A model generated the notes under the pieces. It made no database searches and was not told the origin of the DNA. It saw only the letters and a program-made list of their open reading frames with translations. From NCBI GenBank assembly GCA_023141075.1, contig JAGLKL010000072.1, positions 1 through 6,953 of the forward strand: a stretch of 6,953 bases of DNA. Reading direction: 5' to 3'. The first letter of the stretch is position 1. The number at the start of each line of letters is the position of its first letter. Position numbers and translations under genes: made by a program. This document shows positions 1 through 5,772 of this stretch, piece by piece. This stretch comes from Alphaproteobacteria bacterium. Its GTDB lineage: Bacteria > Pseudomonadota > Alphaproteobacteria > Micavibrionales > Micavibrionaceae.

Positions 1-873
1 TAAGCCCAAAGCCTGCAGAATTTCCCGACAGACCTGCACCTCTAACGTACGGTCTTCTCCCGGTTCAGGAGTCAATGAAGCACGGATTGTATCGCCTATC
101 CCTTGCTGTAAAAGTATTCCTTCACCAAGTGCTGTAGCAACAATCCCTTTCGATCCCATCCCTGCCTCAGTTAAGCCCAGATGCAAAGCATAATTCGAAC
201 GCGCAGCCAGAGCTTGGTATACGGCTACAAGATCCTGCACACGGCTGACTTTGGCGGAAAGAATAATCTTATTGGCAGGAAGACCAACATCTTCTGCCTT
301 CTTTGCACTGGTCAAAGCTGATTGTACCAGCATTTCCCGCATAACCGCATCAGCTTCCCAAGGCTCAGAACGCCGGGCATTCTCATCCATCATCTTCAAA
401 GCCAACGCTTGATCAAGGCTGCCCCAATTTACGCCAATGCGTACAGGCTTATCATAGTCTATGGCCTTTTCAATCATCTGCTCGAATTGTAGGTCTTTCT
501 TTTCACCAAACCCGACATTGCCCGGATTAATCCGGTATTTGTCCAAGCTTTCCGCCAGTGCGGGATGCTCACTCAAAAGCTTATGCCCATTATAATGAAA
601 ACATCCAATCAAAGGCACATCAAGCCCTTCTTTATCCAAACGCTCACGCAAGCGCACGACACCCAAGGCGGCCTCATCATTATTCACTGTTACGCGAACG
701 ATTTCCGATCCGGCAAAAAATAGCTGTTTAACCTGCTCAAAAGTAGCATCGACATCCGCAGTATCCGTATTGGTCATAGACTGCACAACAATAGGAGCGC
801 GGCCTCCTATCACGACACCGCGTACTTTGACTTCGTGGGTTTTATGTCTCTTAATTTCAGGTAATGCGACCAT
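1..873 (-). CDS. ispG: 4-hydroxy-3-methylbut-2-en-1-yl diphosphate synthase, C-terminus cut by window edge
   Basis: IspG (GcpE) is the cytosolic [4Fe-4S] enzyme of the MEP isoprenoid pathway that reductively opens 2-C-methyl-erythritol 2,4-cyclodiphosphate to HMBPP. The visible 291 codons read cleanly from ATG at 873 to the left edge and carry family signatures: VQSMTNTDTADVD (about residues 30-42), a YRINPGNVG segment (113-121), RIGVNWGSLDQ (145-155), HLGLTEAG (231-238) and QGIGDTIR (257-264). These form the TIM-barrel half. The C-terminal domain holding the three cluster-binding cysteines lies beyond the edge, so its intactness cannot be judged. Proteobacterial IspG is usually about 360-400 residues, so roughly three quarters is present. 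ATG 873 is preferred; an in-frame TTG at 894 is a weaker alternative. No clear Shine-Dalgarno precedes either. It follows nhaD on the same strand but is separated from it by a terminator, so it is probably transcribed alone. Confidence 0.96.
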   Translation of the reverse strand, partial: MVALPEIKRHKTHEVKVRGVVIGGRAPIVVQSMTNTDTADVDATFEQVKQLFFAGSEIVRVTVNNDEAALGVVRLRERLDKEGLDVPLIGCFHYNGHKLLSEHPALAESLDKYRINPGNVGFGEKKDLQFEQMIEKAIDYDKPVRIGVNWGSLDQALALKMMDENARRSEPWEADAVMREMLVQSALTSAKKAEDVGLPANKIILSAKVSRVQDLVAVYQALAARSNYALHLGLTEAGMGSKGIVATALGEGILLQQGIGDTIRASLTPEPGEDRTLEVQVCREILQALGL

Positions 874-897
874 AATATGCGGTTTATAGACCAAAAC

Positions 898-927
898 ATA
901 ATATTTTACAATTTGATACGAACACAA
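898..927 (-). promoter_or_regulatory. Candidate sigma70-type promoter of ispG
   Basis: Read on the minus strand, TTGTGT (plus 922-927) and TATTAT (plus 898-903) are separated by 18 nt. The -10 matches the consensus at 5 of 6 positions and the -35 at 3 of 6. A start near 891 would give a leader of only about 18 nt without an obvious ribosome-binding site. The -35 abuts the T-tract of the nhaD terminator, which fits a new transcription unit beginning just after it. Prediction by eye only. Confidence 0.35.
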
Positions 928-956
928 AAATACCCCGGCTAATTAAAACCGGGATA
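926..956 (-). terminator. Intrinsic terminator of nhaD
   Basis: Just downstream of the nhaD stop, the minus strand forms a five-pair GC stem (plus 934-938 with 949-953, CCCGG/CCGGG). Two outer A-T pairs (931-932 with 955-956) lie beyond one C-A mismatch. The loop is about 10 nt and the stem is followed on the minus strand by ATTTTTG. The geometry is that of a rho-independent terminator. The stem is short, so efficiency may be moderate. Confidence 0.65.
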
Positions 957-980
957 TCAATTTATAGTCGTTTTGCTTTA

Positions 981-2417
981 TTAGTGCCCGATCAGATGAG
1001 AATTAACAAAGAAGTGTGTAGCAATTGCTGCAGCGTAACCGGCAATGATTACGGGAGTCCATTTCAGGTGCGAGAAGAAAGTGTAGTAACCTCTCGCAAC
1101 ACCCATAAGACCAACACCGGCAGCAGAACCGATTGAAAGCATACTGCCCCCTACCCCTGCTGTCAGAGTAACCAACAACCATTGGAAGTGATCCATCTCC
1201 GGGTGCATAGTCAGAACAGCGAACATAACCGGTATATTATCGACAATCGCAGATGCAAACCCAACAACAATGTTGGCTGCAGTTGCGCCACAGTCTGTGT
1301 ATAGGAATTCTGACACAAAGTGCAAATAACCGAGATAACCAAGGCCTCCAACACAGAAAATCACACCATAGAAGAACAACAATGTGTCCCATTCAGCGGA
1401 TGCAACGCTTTTAAAGATATCAAATTCTTTATCCTTATTTTGACCTGTATGACGGATAAACCATGCGGCTAGCATCAGAAGCGACATACCGGTCATCATA
1501 CCGACAAACGGAGGAATACCAAACATTTGTTCAAGAGTAACGGCCAGCGCAATCGTCATAAAGCCCAGAGCAATGATAAGCTTGGCTCCTCTTTTCAAAG
1601 ATACATGCTCATCAACAGTTTCAGGTTTATCATCTGGAATGAAAGGAGTCATGATCGCAGCCGGAATCACAAAACATACTAATGACGGTATGAACAAGGC
1701 GAAGAACTGGAAGAAATCTACATGCCCGGCTTGCCAGACCATCAAAGTTGTGATGTCTCCAAATGGACTGAATGCGCCTCCCGCATTAGCGGCACAGACA
1801 ACATTGATACAGCCCATTGTAATGAATTTTGCATTATTCTGTCCTACAGCCATAATCACAGTTCCCATCACCAAAGCGGTCGTAAGATTATCTGCAATCG
1901 GAGAAAGGAAGAAAGCCAGAATACCTGTTGCCCAGAACAATTTTCTAAGGCTCATTCCAGAAAGAACCAATTTCATCCGGATAACGGCAAATACGTTCCG
2001 GTCTGTCAATGCACCGATATAAGTCATCGCAGCTAACAGGAAGAGCATCAAACTGGCATATTCGATCACATTATGCTGAATGGCTTCGTGCATACCATGT
2101 TTATCGACACCATGTTCCTGAGCGACAAGTCCAATCAAAAGCCATATAAAACCAGCTCCCAGTATGACTGGTTTTGACTTACGCATATGCGTAAACTCTT
2201 CAGCCAGAACAAGTGCATAAGAAAGTAAAAAAACAATAATCGCTGCTATTCCGGCCCAGTGCATTCCGACATTCAGAGTATGCGCAGTATTCGCTGCTGC
2301 ATGGCTGGCTTCTTCCATCGCTTCTCCGGAAGAAGCGAGAACTGGCAAAGCTGTTATAACGGACAGAATAAATGTGCTGAGAGCAGCAACGGATAATGGC
2401 ATAAAACGTTTAAACAT
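981..2417 (-). CDS. nhaD: Na+/H+ antiporter, NhaD family
   Basis: An inner-membrane secondary transporter that exchanges cytoplasmic Na+ (often also Li+) for external H+, used in salt and alkaline-pH tolerance. The 478 residues match the usual length of NhaD proteins. An N-terminal signal-peptide-like hydrophobic stretch (about residues 7-28, ending PVLASS) is followed by a short polar loop and about a dozen membrane segments. Ion-transporter-superfamily signatures are visible: SPIADNLTTAL (172-182), NAGGAFSPFGDITTL (211-225), a second half-repeat AIVDNIPVMFA (390-400), and GGSMLSIGSAAGVG (423-436). The paired D-N motifs in the two halves (D176-N177, D393-N394) fit the inverted-repeat fold. 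The ATG at 2417 has only a weak AAGATAG upstream. It is a single-gene unit with its own terminator downstream and a long structured leader upstream. Family assignment is firm; Na+ specificity is inferred from the family. Confidence 0.95.
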   Translation of the reverse strand: MFKRFMPLSVAALSTFILSVITALPVLASSGEAMEEASHAAANTAHTLNVGMHWAGIAAIIVFLLSYALVLAEEFTHMRKSKPVILGAGFIWLLIGLVAQEHGVDKHGMHEAIQHNVIEYASLMLFLLAAMTYIGALTDRNVFAVIRMKLVLSGMSLRKLFWATGILAFFLSPIADNLTTALVMGTVIMAVGQNNAKFITMGCINVVCAANAGGAFSPFGDITTLMVWQAGHVDFFQFFALFIPSLVCFVIPAAIMTPFIPDDKPETVDEHVSLKRGAKLIIALGFMTIALAVTLEQMFGIPPFVGMMTGMSLLMLAAWFIRHTGQNKDKEFDIFKSVASAEWDTLLFFYGVIFCVGGLGYLGYLHFVSEFLYTDCGATAANIVVGFASAIVDNIPVMFAVLTMHPEMDHFQWLLVTLTAGVGGSMLSIGSAAGVGLMGVARGYYTFFSHLKWTPVIIAGYAAAIATHFFVNSHLIGH

Positions 2418-2448
2418 AATTGCAATCTATCTTAATAAAACCATTCCT

Positions 2449-2506
2449 AAAAAAAACGGAGAATCCACTAGAGCCGTTGTACTAAACACGGTCTTTTGGA
2501 TACTCC
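2449..2506 (-). terminator. Terminator-like stem-loop inside the nhaD leader (candidate attenuator)
   Basis: On the minus strand a 10-bp stem with one mismatch (GGAGTATCCA with TGGATTCTCC; plus 2497-2506 with 2458-2467) encloses 29 nt. That interior can itself form CCGT/ACGG (plus 2488-2491 with 2474-2477). The stem is followed by one G and eight T (plus 2449-2456). This is a good intrinsic terminator, but it lies only about 32 nt upstream of the nhaD start codon and has no upstream gene to end. It would therefore stop nhaD transcription prematurely unless overridden. The alternative is that it ends a small RNA of under 100 nt. I do not recognise it as a named riboswitch class. Confidence 0.6.
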
Positions 2507-2530
2507 CTTTCCACCGCCACGGTCTGTATC
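2499..2530 (-). promoter_or_regulatory. Possible anti-terminator pairing upstream of the nhaD leader terminator
   Basis: On the minus strand GATAC (plus 2526-2530) can pair with GTATC (plus 2499-2503), enclosing a small ACCG-TGG-CGGT hairpin (plus 2523 down to 2513) and a purine-rich GGAAAGGGA strand. GTATC is also part of the terminator stem, so the two structures exclude each other. The helices are short (5 and 4 bp) and could be chance. If transcription starts at the TATGAT at plus 2528-2533, the GATAC arm would not be in the RNA. Confidence 0.3.
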
Positions 2531-2533
2531 ATA
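2528..2533 (-). promoter_or_regulatory. Candidate -10 hexamer for nhaD
   Basis: The minus strand reads TATGAT here (5 of 6 to consensus), which would start an nhaD leader of about 100 nt that includes the stem-loop and T-tract. No good -35 sits at 16-18 nt upstream (TTTCCT at 17 nt is poor), so this is tentative. A longer leader starting near the rplU-side palindrome is the alternative. Confidence 0.25.
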
Positions 2534-2605
2534 AAAAGAAAATGTAACCAAGGAAAAACGATAAAAAAGATATAAAAAATAGTTATTATTTTGGCCAATT
2601 TGAAA

Positions 2606-2621
2606 ACACATAATAATGTGT
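2606..2621. repeat. Inverted repeat, operator-like dyad
   Basis: A perfect ACACAT-AATA-ATGTGT dyad (6+4+6) lies mid-way between nhaD and rplU. It has the size of a binding site for a dimeric regulator, but it sits in AT-rich sequence where such dyads arise by chance. No regulator can be assigned. Confidence 0.3.
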
Positions 2622-2686
2622 AGGAAACAACAATATTTCTTGACACATATCCCATAATATGGTTACTTCCATCGCTCAAAGCGTAT

Positions 2687-2716
2687 CTGTTTGTTTTGCA
2701 TGCCATGTCATATAAT
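2687..2716 (+). promoter_or_regulatory. Candidate rplU-rpmA promoter
   Basis: A perfect TATAAT at 2711-2716 would start transcription near 2723, giving a leader of about 48 nt to the L21 start codon at 2771. The -35 is weak (CTGTTT at 2687-2692 with 18-nt spacing). A clean TTGACA at 2640-2645 has no acceptable -10 at 16-18 nt (TTACTT at 17 nt). A start here excludes the in-frame ATGs at 2696 and 2705 as rplU starts. Confidence 0.4.
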
Positions 2717-2729
2717 GATAAGCATTATA
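2711..2729. promoter_or_regulatory. Fur-box-like palindrome over the rplU -10 hexamer
   Basis: TATAATGATAAGCATTATA matches the classical 19-bp Fur consensus GATAATGATAATCATTATC at 16 of 19 positions; the mismatches are the two outer bases and position 12. Independently it is a perfect 7-bp inverted repeat (TATAATG/CATTATA) with a 5-nt centre. It contains the plus-strand TATAAT and, by symmetry, a minus-strand TATAAT (2724-2729), so a bound repressor could affect transcription in both directions. Fur binding is inferred from the match; the palindrome is seen directly. Confidence 0.45.
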
Positions 2730-2770
2730 ACTATTGGAACAAACGATCAATAATAATGGAAATAAAAGCG

Positions 2771-3085
2771 ATGTTTGCAGTTATTAAAACTGGTGGAAAA
2801 CAGTATAAAGTCCAAAAAGATGACAAGCTTCTTGTTGAAAAACTTGAAGGAAAAGACGGTGATAAGATCATTATTGACCAAGTTTTGATGGTATCGGATG
2901 GCAAAAAATCTACATTAGGCGAACCGGTAGTTAAGGGTGCCAAAGTAGAGGCGAAAATCGTCGAACAGACCCGCGGCCCTAAAATCGTCGTATTCAAGAA
3001 AAAACGTCGTCAAAACTACCGCCGTAAAACAGGTCATCGTCAGGATTTAACAATGATCCAGATTACAAATATTAAAGCGGCATAA
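2771..3085 (+). CDS. rplU: 50S ribosomal protein L21
   Basis: L21 is a structural protein of the large ribosomal subunit that binds 23S rRNA. The 104 residues from MFAVIKTGGKQY agree with the usual length (about 103). They include the opening FAVIKTGGKQYKV, the central GPKIVVFKKKRRQNYRRKTGHRQ basic segment (about residues 71-93) and the closing IQITNI. The frame is open further upstream with ATGs at 2696, 2705 and 2756, but the family N-terminus begins exactly at 2771. The extra residues look unlike L21, and a GGA about 10 nt before 2771 is the only weak ribosome-binding hint. It heads a two-gene unit with rpmA 32 nt downstream. L21 binding to its own leader is known in some phyla; I see no such leader motif here. 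Confidence 0.97.
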   Translation: MFAVIKTGGKQYKVQKDDKLLVEKLEGKDGDKIIIDQVLMVSDGKKSTLGEPVVKGAKVEAKIVEQTRGPKIVVFKKKRRQNYRRKTGHRQDLTMIQITNIKAA

Positions 3086-3105
3086 TAATCCAAGTAGGTT
3101 TTTTT

Positions 3106-3110
3106 AGGAG
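3106..3110 (+). promoter_or_regulatory. Shine-Dalgarno of rpmA
   Basis: AGGAG stands 7 nt before the rpmA ATG and directly follows a run of seven T. It is one of only two strong ribosome-binding sites in the window, the other being that of proB. Confidence 0.8.
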
Positions 3111-3117
3111 ACATATC

Positions 3118-3402
3118 ATGGCACACAAGAAAGCAGGCGGTAGTTCCAGAAACGGACGCGATTCAATCGGTCGTCGTTTGGGAATTAAACGCTATGGCGG
3201 TGAATCGGTGCTAGCTGGAAACATTATCGTACGTCAGCGCGGTACAAAATGGAATCCCGGTAAGAACGTTGGTCTGGGCAAAGATCATACAATTTACGCA
3301 TTACTGGACGGAAAAGTACTCTTTACAAAAGGTAAAGGGGATCAGTCAATCGTGAATATTGTTCCGGCGAACGATTCAAAAAAGGTGCAAGCGGCTAAAT
3401 AA
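3118..3402 (+). CDS. rpmA: 50S ribosomal protein L27
   Basis: L27 sits at the peptidyl-transferase centre of the 50S subunit, and its flexible N-terminus reaches towards the tRNA ends. The 94-residue product starts MAHKKAGGSSRNGRDS and carries GRRLGIKRYGGE (about 18-29), GNIIVRQRGTKWNPGKNVGLGKDHTIYAL (about 34-62) and a basic end, all standard for the family. Because it begins MAHKK, there is no Firmicutes-type cleavable N-terminal extension. It is co-transcribed with rplU, and an intrinsic terminator follows 32 nt after its stop. Confidence 0.98.
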   Translation: MAHKKAGGSSRNGRDSIGRRLGIKRYGGESVLAGNIIVRQRGTKWNPGKNVGLGKDHTIYALLDGKVLFTKGKGDQSIVNIVPANDSKKVQAAK

Positions 3403-3434
3403 ATCTTCTTTAAACATGCACGACTAAGAATTAT

Positions 3435-3462
3435 AAAGGGGGATAGCCAAATCCCCTTTTTT
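3435..3462 (+). terminator. Intrinsic terminator of rplU-rpmA
   Basis: AAAGGGGGAT (3435-3444) pairs with ATCCCCTTTT (3451-3460), giving ten pairs including one G-T wobble, around a 6-nt AGCCAA loop. T's at 3457-3462 form the tract. It splits the ribosomal protein genes from obgE, so obgE needs readthrough or its own start. The A-run before the stem gives only a short T-tract on the opposite strand. Confidence 0.88.
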
Positions 3463-3488
3463 AGTGGCTAAATGAAAACTATTATAAA
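3461..3488 (+). promoter_or_regulatory. Weak candidate promoter of obgE
   Basis: Directly after the rpmA terminator, TTAGTG (3461-3466) and TATAAA (3483-3488) are 16 nt apart; an overlapping TATTAT lies at 3480-3485. A start near 3494 would leave about 10 nt before the obgE ATG, making the message almost leaderless. This fits the absence of any Shine-Dalgarno there. Weak hexamers, so tentative. Confidence 0.25.
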
Positions 3489-3503
3489 CATAGCAACCGA
3501 CAC

Positions 3504-4529
3504 ATGAAATTCCTCGATCAGGCAAAAATATACTTACAAAGCGGCAAAGGCGGCGCGGGATGTATCTCGTTCCGCCGCGAGAAATACATCGAATTCGGCG
3601 GGCCGGAGGGTGGTAATGGCGGTAAAGGCGGTGATATTTATTTTGAAACCGTCCCAACGCTTAATACATTAATAGATTTCCGTTATCAACAGCACTTTAA
3701 TGCACAAAATGGTAATCATGGCGAAGGACGTAACAAGACCGGCGCGGGCGGAGAAGATTGCATTATCCGGGTTCCCATAGGTACGCAAATCCTTGATGAA
3801 GAAAAAGAAACAGTTTTGGCAGATATGACCGAAGTCGGCCAGCGCATAAAATTCCTTAAAGGCGGCGATGGCGGCTTTGGAAACACTCATTACAAAAGCT
3901 CAACCAACCAGGCTCCCCGCAAGTTTACACCGGGCTGGCCGGGGCAGGAAATAGCGGTATGGTTGCGCCTGAAGCTCATCGCCGATGTAGGATTAGTAGG
4001 CTTGCCCAATGCAGGAAAATCCACATTCCTTGCAGCTTGCTCCAATGCCAAACCAAAAATAGCAGATTACCCCTTCACCACATTGCACCCCAATTTAGGG
4101 GTTGTGAAGGCTGGAGAGTATGACTACGTCATTGCTGATATCCCCGGACTTATCGAAGGAGCGCATGAAGGGCAAGGTCTGGGAGACCGGTTCCTCGGCC
4201 ATGTAGAGCGCACTTCCGTACTTTTGCATATTATTGACTGTATGCAAGATGATCTGGCTAAAGCCTATAACACAATTCGTCACGAACTAACCGAATATGG
4301 TGCAGGATTAGAAAACAAGCCGGAAATTATTGTTCTGAATAAAGCGGATGCACTCGGCGAAGAACTGGCGCAAGATCAGGCTGAAACTTTATCCAAAGCC
4401 ATAGGAAAAGACGTACAGATTATCTCAGCCGTGTCAGGACAAAACATAAAAGAACTTCTTTACAAACTCGGCGAAGTTGTTGCAAAAAAGAAACAGGGCA
4501 TTATTGAGGAAGGAGAATTTGAGCCATGA
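3504..4529 (+). CDS. obgE: Obg-family GTPase (ribosome assembly / CgtA)
   Basis: Obg proteins are GTPases that bind the 50S subunit late in assembly and link ribosome maturation to growth and (p)ppGpp levels. The 341-residue product has the glycine-rich Obg fold (about 1-158; GKGGAGCISFRREK at 14-27, then clustered GG pairs). The G domain carries G1 GLPNAGKS (166-173), G2 PFTT (190-193), G3 DIPG (212-215), G4 NKAD (279-282) and G5 SAVSG (308-312). It ends soon after the G domain with a short acidic tail, so the extra C-terminal domain of Firmicutes Obg is absent. The ATG at 3504 matches the family start MKFLDQAKIY; no Shine-Dalgarno precedes it. Its TGA stop overlaps the proB start, indicating one transcript and coupled translation. 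Confidence 0.97.
   Translation: MKFLDQAKIYLQSGKGGAGCISFRREKYIEFGGPEGGNGGKGGDIYFETVPTLNTLIDFRYQQHFNAQNGNHGEGRNKTGAGGEDCIIRVPIGTQILDEEKETVLADMTEVGQRIKFLKGGDGGFGNTHYKSSTNQAPRKFTPGWPGQEIAVWLRLKLIADVGLVGLPNAGKSTFLAACSNAKPKIADYPFTTLHPNLGVVKAGEYDYVIADIPGLIEGAHEGQGLGDRFLGHVERTSVLLHIIDCMQDDLAKAYNTIRHELTEYGAGLENKPEIIVLNKADALGEELAQDQAETLSKAIGKDVQIISAVSGQNIKELLYKLGEVVAKKKQGIIEEGEFEP
4510..4516 (+). promoter_or_regulatory. Shine-Dalgarno of proB inside obgE
   Basis: AAGGAGA lies within the last codons of obgE, about 10 nt before the proB ATG at 4526. It supports that start and translational coupling through the ATGA overlap. Confidence 0.75.
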
Positions 4530-5680
4530 GCAATGACAAGACCACAATTTCAGTACTGGATGATGCAAACTTGCTGGTGATAAAAGTCGGCTCGGTTCTG
4601 GTGCGCGGTAAAAGACTTGATGAGGTCAATCAATCTTGGATGGACGCCTTAGCACGAGATATCAAAACCTTAATAGACAATGGAAAGAAAGTTGTGATTG
4701 TTTCTTCAGGCGGCGTAGCTTTAGGACGAAAAGCCTTGGGCATCAGCGAAGATACTCCACCGCAGGATATTCCTTTAGCAAAGAAACAGGCTGCTTCATC
4801 TGTCGGGCAATATTATGTCTTTAACGGATATTTCAAAGCCTTTGCCAAATGCGGAGTTAACGTAGCGCAAGTGCTTCTGACCATGGGCGAAACGGAAAAC
4901 CGCCGTATGAACCTGAATGCACGTGATACACTCTATACTCTCCTCGATCACGGAATAGTTCCGGTTATCAATGAAAATGACACAGTATCTACCGGGGAAA
5001 TCTGTTTTGGTGATAATGACCGCTTGAGTGTACGTGTTGCGCAGATGGTTGGTGCGGACGCAGTTATCCTGTTCTCAACAGCAGACGGTTTATACACAGA
5101 TAATCCAGATACAAACCCACAAGCTACACACCTCCCGCTTATCGAAAAACTCGGTGATGAACATATAAGAATGGCTGGCGAAGCTGTACCGGGTTTGAGT
5201 ACGGGTGGTATGAAAAGTAAAATTGAAGCAGCGTTTTCAGCAACAAAAACAGGTATTCACCTCATTATTACAGATGGTCTGGAGTCCCATACGCTAAAGA
5301 AACTGTGCTCTAACAATTCGAAACGATCCAGCCTGTTTTATGCACAGCATGGGAATAAAATTGCCGCTCGTAAGATGTGGATAGGTGCGCATATGAGTCC
5401 CAAGGGTTCCGTGACAATAGATGATGGCGCTTTAAATGCACTTAAAAACGGCAAAAGCCTACTCCCTATTGGTGCGCGTAAAGTCAGCGGAGATTTTAAG
5501 CGCGGCGATGTTATCGAGATTCTAAATCTTTCCGGCACACGTATTGGAATGGGGATAAGCGCATATAACATTCAGGATGCAAAGTTGATTTGTGGGCATA
5601 AAAGTAGTGAAATTGCAGACATTCTGGGGATTATCACGAGTGACGAGCTTATCCACCGCAATGACATGGTACTGGAATAA
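4526..5680 (+). CDS. proB: Glutamate 5-kinase
   Basis: ProB phosphorylates the gamma-carboxylate of glutamate with ATP, the first and usually proline-inhibited step of proline synthesis in the cytosol. The 384 residues give the two-domain form. An amino-acid-kinase domain (about 14-265) has VIKVGSVLV (18-26), SSGGVALGR (60-68), LNARDTLYTLLDHGIVPVINENDTVST (130-156) and GDNDRLSV (162-169). It continues with DGLYTDNP (187-194) and STGGMKSK (225-232). A C-terminal PUA domain (about 280-370) contains GSVTIDDGAL and KSLLPIGARKVSGDFKRGD. Two positions look unusual against the family as I know it: SSGG instead of SSGA, and S184-T185 where a Ser/Thr-Asp pair precedes the GLYT loop. The start overlaps obgE by four bases. 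The usual neighbour proA is absent. Confidence 0.95.
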   Translation: MSNDKTTISVLDDANLLVIKVGSVLVRGKRLDEVNQSWMDALARDIKTLIDNGKKVVIVSSGGVALGRKALGISEDTPPQDIPLAKKQAASSVGQYYVFNGYFKAFAKCGVNVAQVLLTMGETENRRMNLNARDTLYTLLDHGIVPVINENDTVSTGEICFGDNDRLSVRVAQMVGADAVILFSTADGLYTDNPDTNPQATHLPLIEKLGDEHIRMAGEAVPGLSTGGMKSKIEAAFSATKTGIHLIITDGLESHTLKKLCSNNSKRSSLFYAQHGNKIAARKMWIGAHMSPKGSVTIDDGALNALKNGKSLLPIGARKVSGDFKRGDVIEILNLSGTRIGMGISAYNIQDAKLICGHKSSEIADILGIITSDELIHRNDMVLE

Positions 5681-5772
5681 CTTTTTGCAGCCATTTACTC
5701 TTCCAATCTGCTCTATTTTGTTTCATGATATCTGACCAATAAGGGTTATGAAGAAAAAAGCGTGAGTGAGTT

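Larger units (their letters stand above)
2418..2770. other. Divergent regulatory region between nhaD and rplU
   Basis: This 353-nt AT-rich stretch separates the divergently read nhaD and rplU and has no convincing gene. From left to right it holds a stem-loop plus T-tract in the nhaD leader (2449-2506), an upstream alternative pairing (2499-2530), an ACACAT/ATGTGT dyad (2606-2621), a CCATA-A-TATGG palindrome (2652-2662) and a Fur-box-like palindrome over a TATAAT hexamer (2711-2729). An open frame of 74 codons crosses most of it on the minus strand (2706 to 2482), but it lacks a ribosome-binding site and looks like AT-rich noise. Confidence 0.8.

Noticed and set aside
1573..2036. Two overlapping plus-strand open frames antisense to nhaD
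   Set aside because: They are shadows of the nhaD coding sequence: no ribosome-binding site, no family resemblance and no promoter.
2499..2530. Match to the yybP-ykoY (Mn2+) riboswitch because of the GGGAGTA string
   Set aside because: Only a short purine string is shared; the second conserved loop and the paired-helix layout of that class are not visible.
2640..2668. TTGACA at 2640-2645 as the rplU -35 element
   Set aside because: The hexamer is perfect, but at 16-18 nt spacing no sequence resembles a -10 (TTACTT matches at two positions), so TATAAT at 2711 is preferred.
2482..2706. 74-codon minus-strand open frame between rplU and nhaD with a hydrophobic middle
   Set aside because: There is no ribosome-binding site and no recognisable family. 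The hydrophobic run comes from T-rich codons in AT-rich DNA, and the frame crosses promoter-like and structured leader elements. Its last codons overlap the leader terminator, so a leader-peptide role cannot be fully excluded, but nothing supports it.
2696..2770. N-terminal extension of L21 from ATG 2696, 2705 or 2756
   Set aside because: The family N-terminus begins precisely at 2771. The added residues do not resemble L21 and overlap the promoter and Fur-like site.
2731..2997. Minus-strand open frame opposite rplU
   Set aside because: Antisense shadow of a clearly coding ribosomal protein gene; the composition reflects complemented L21 codons.
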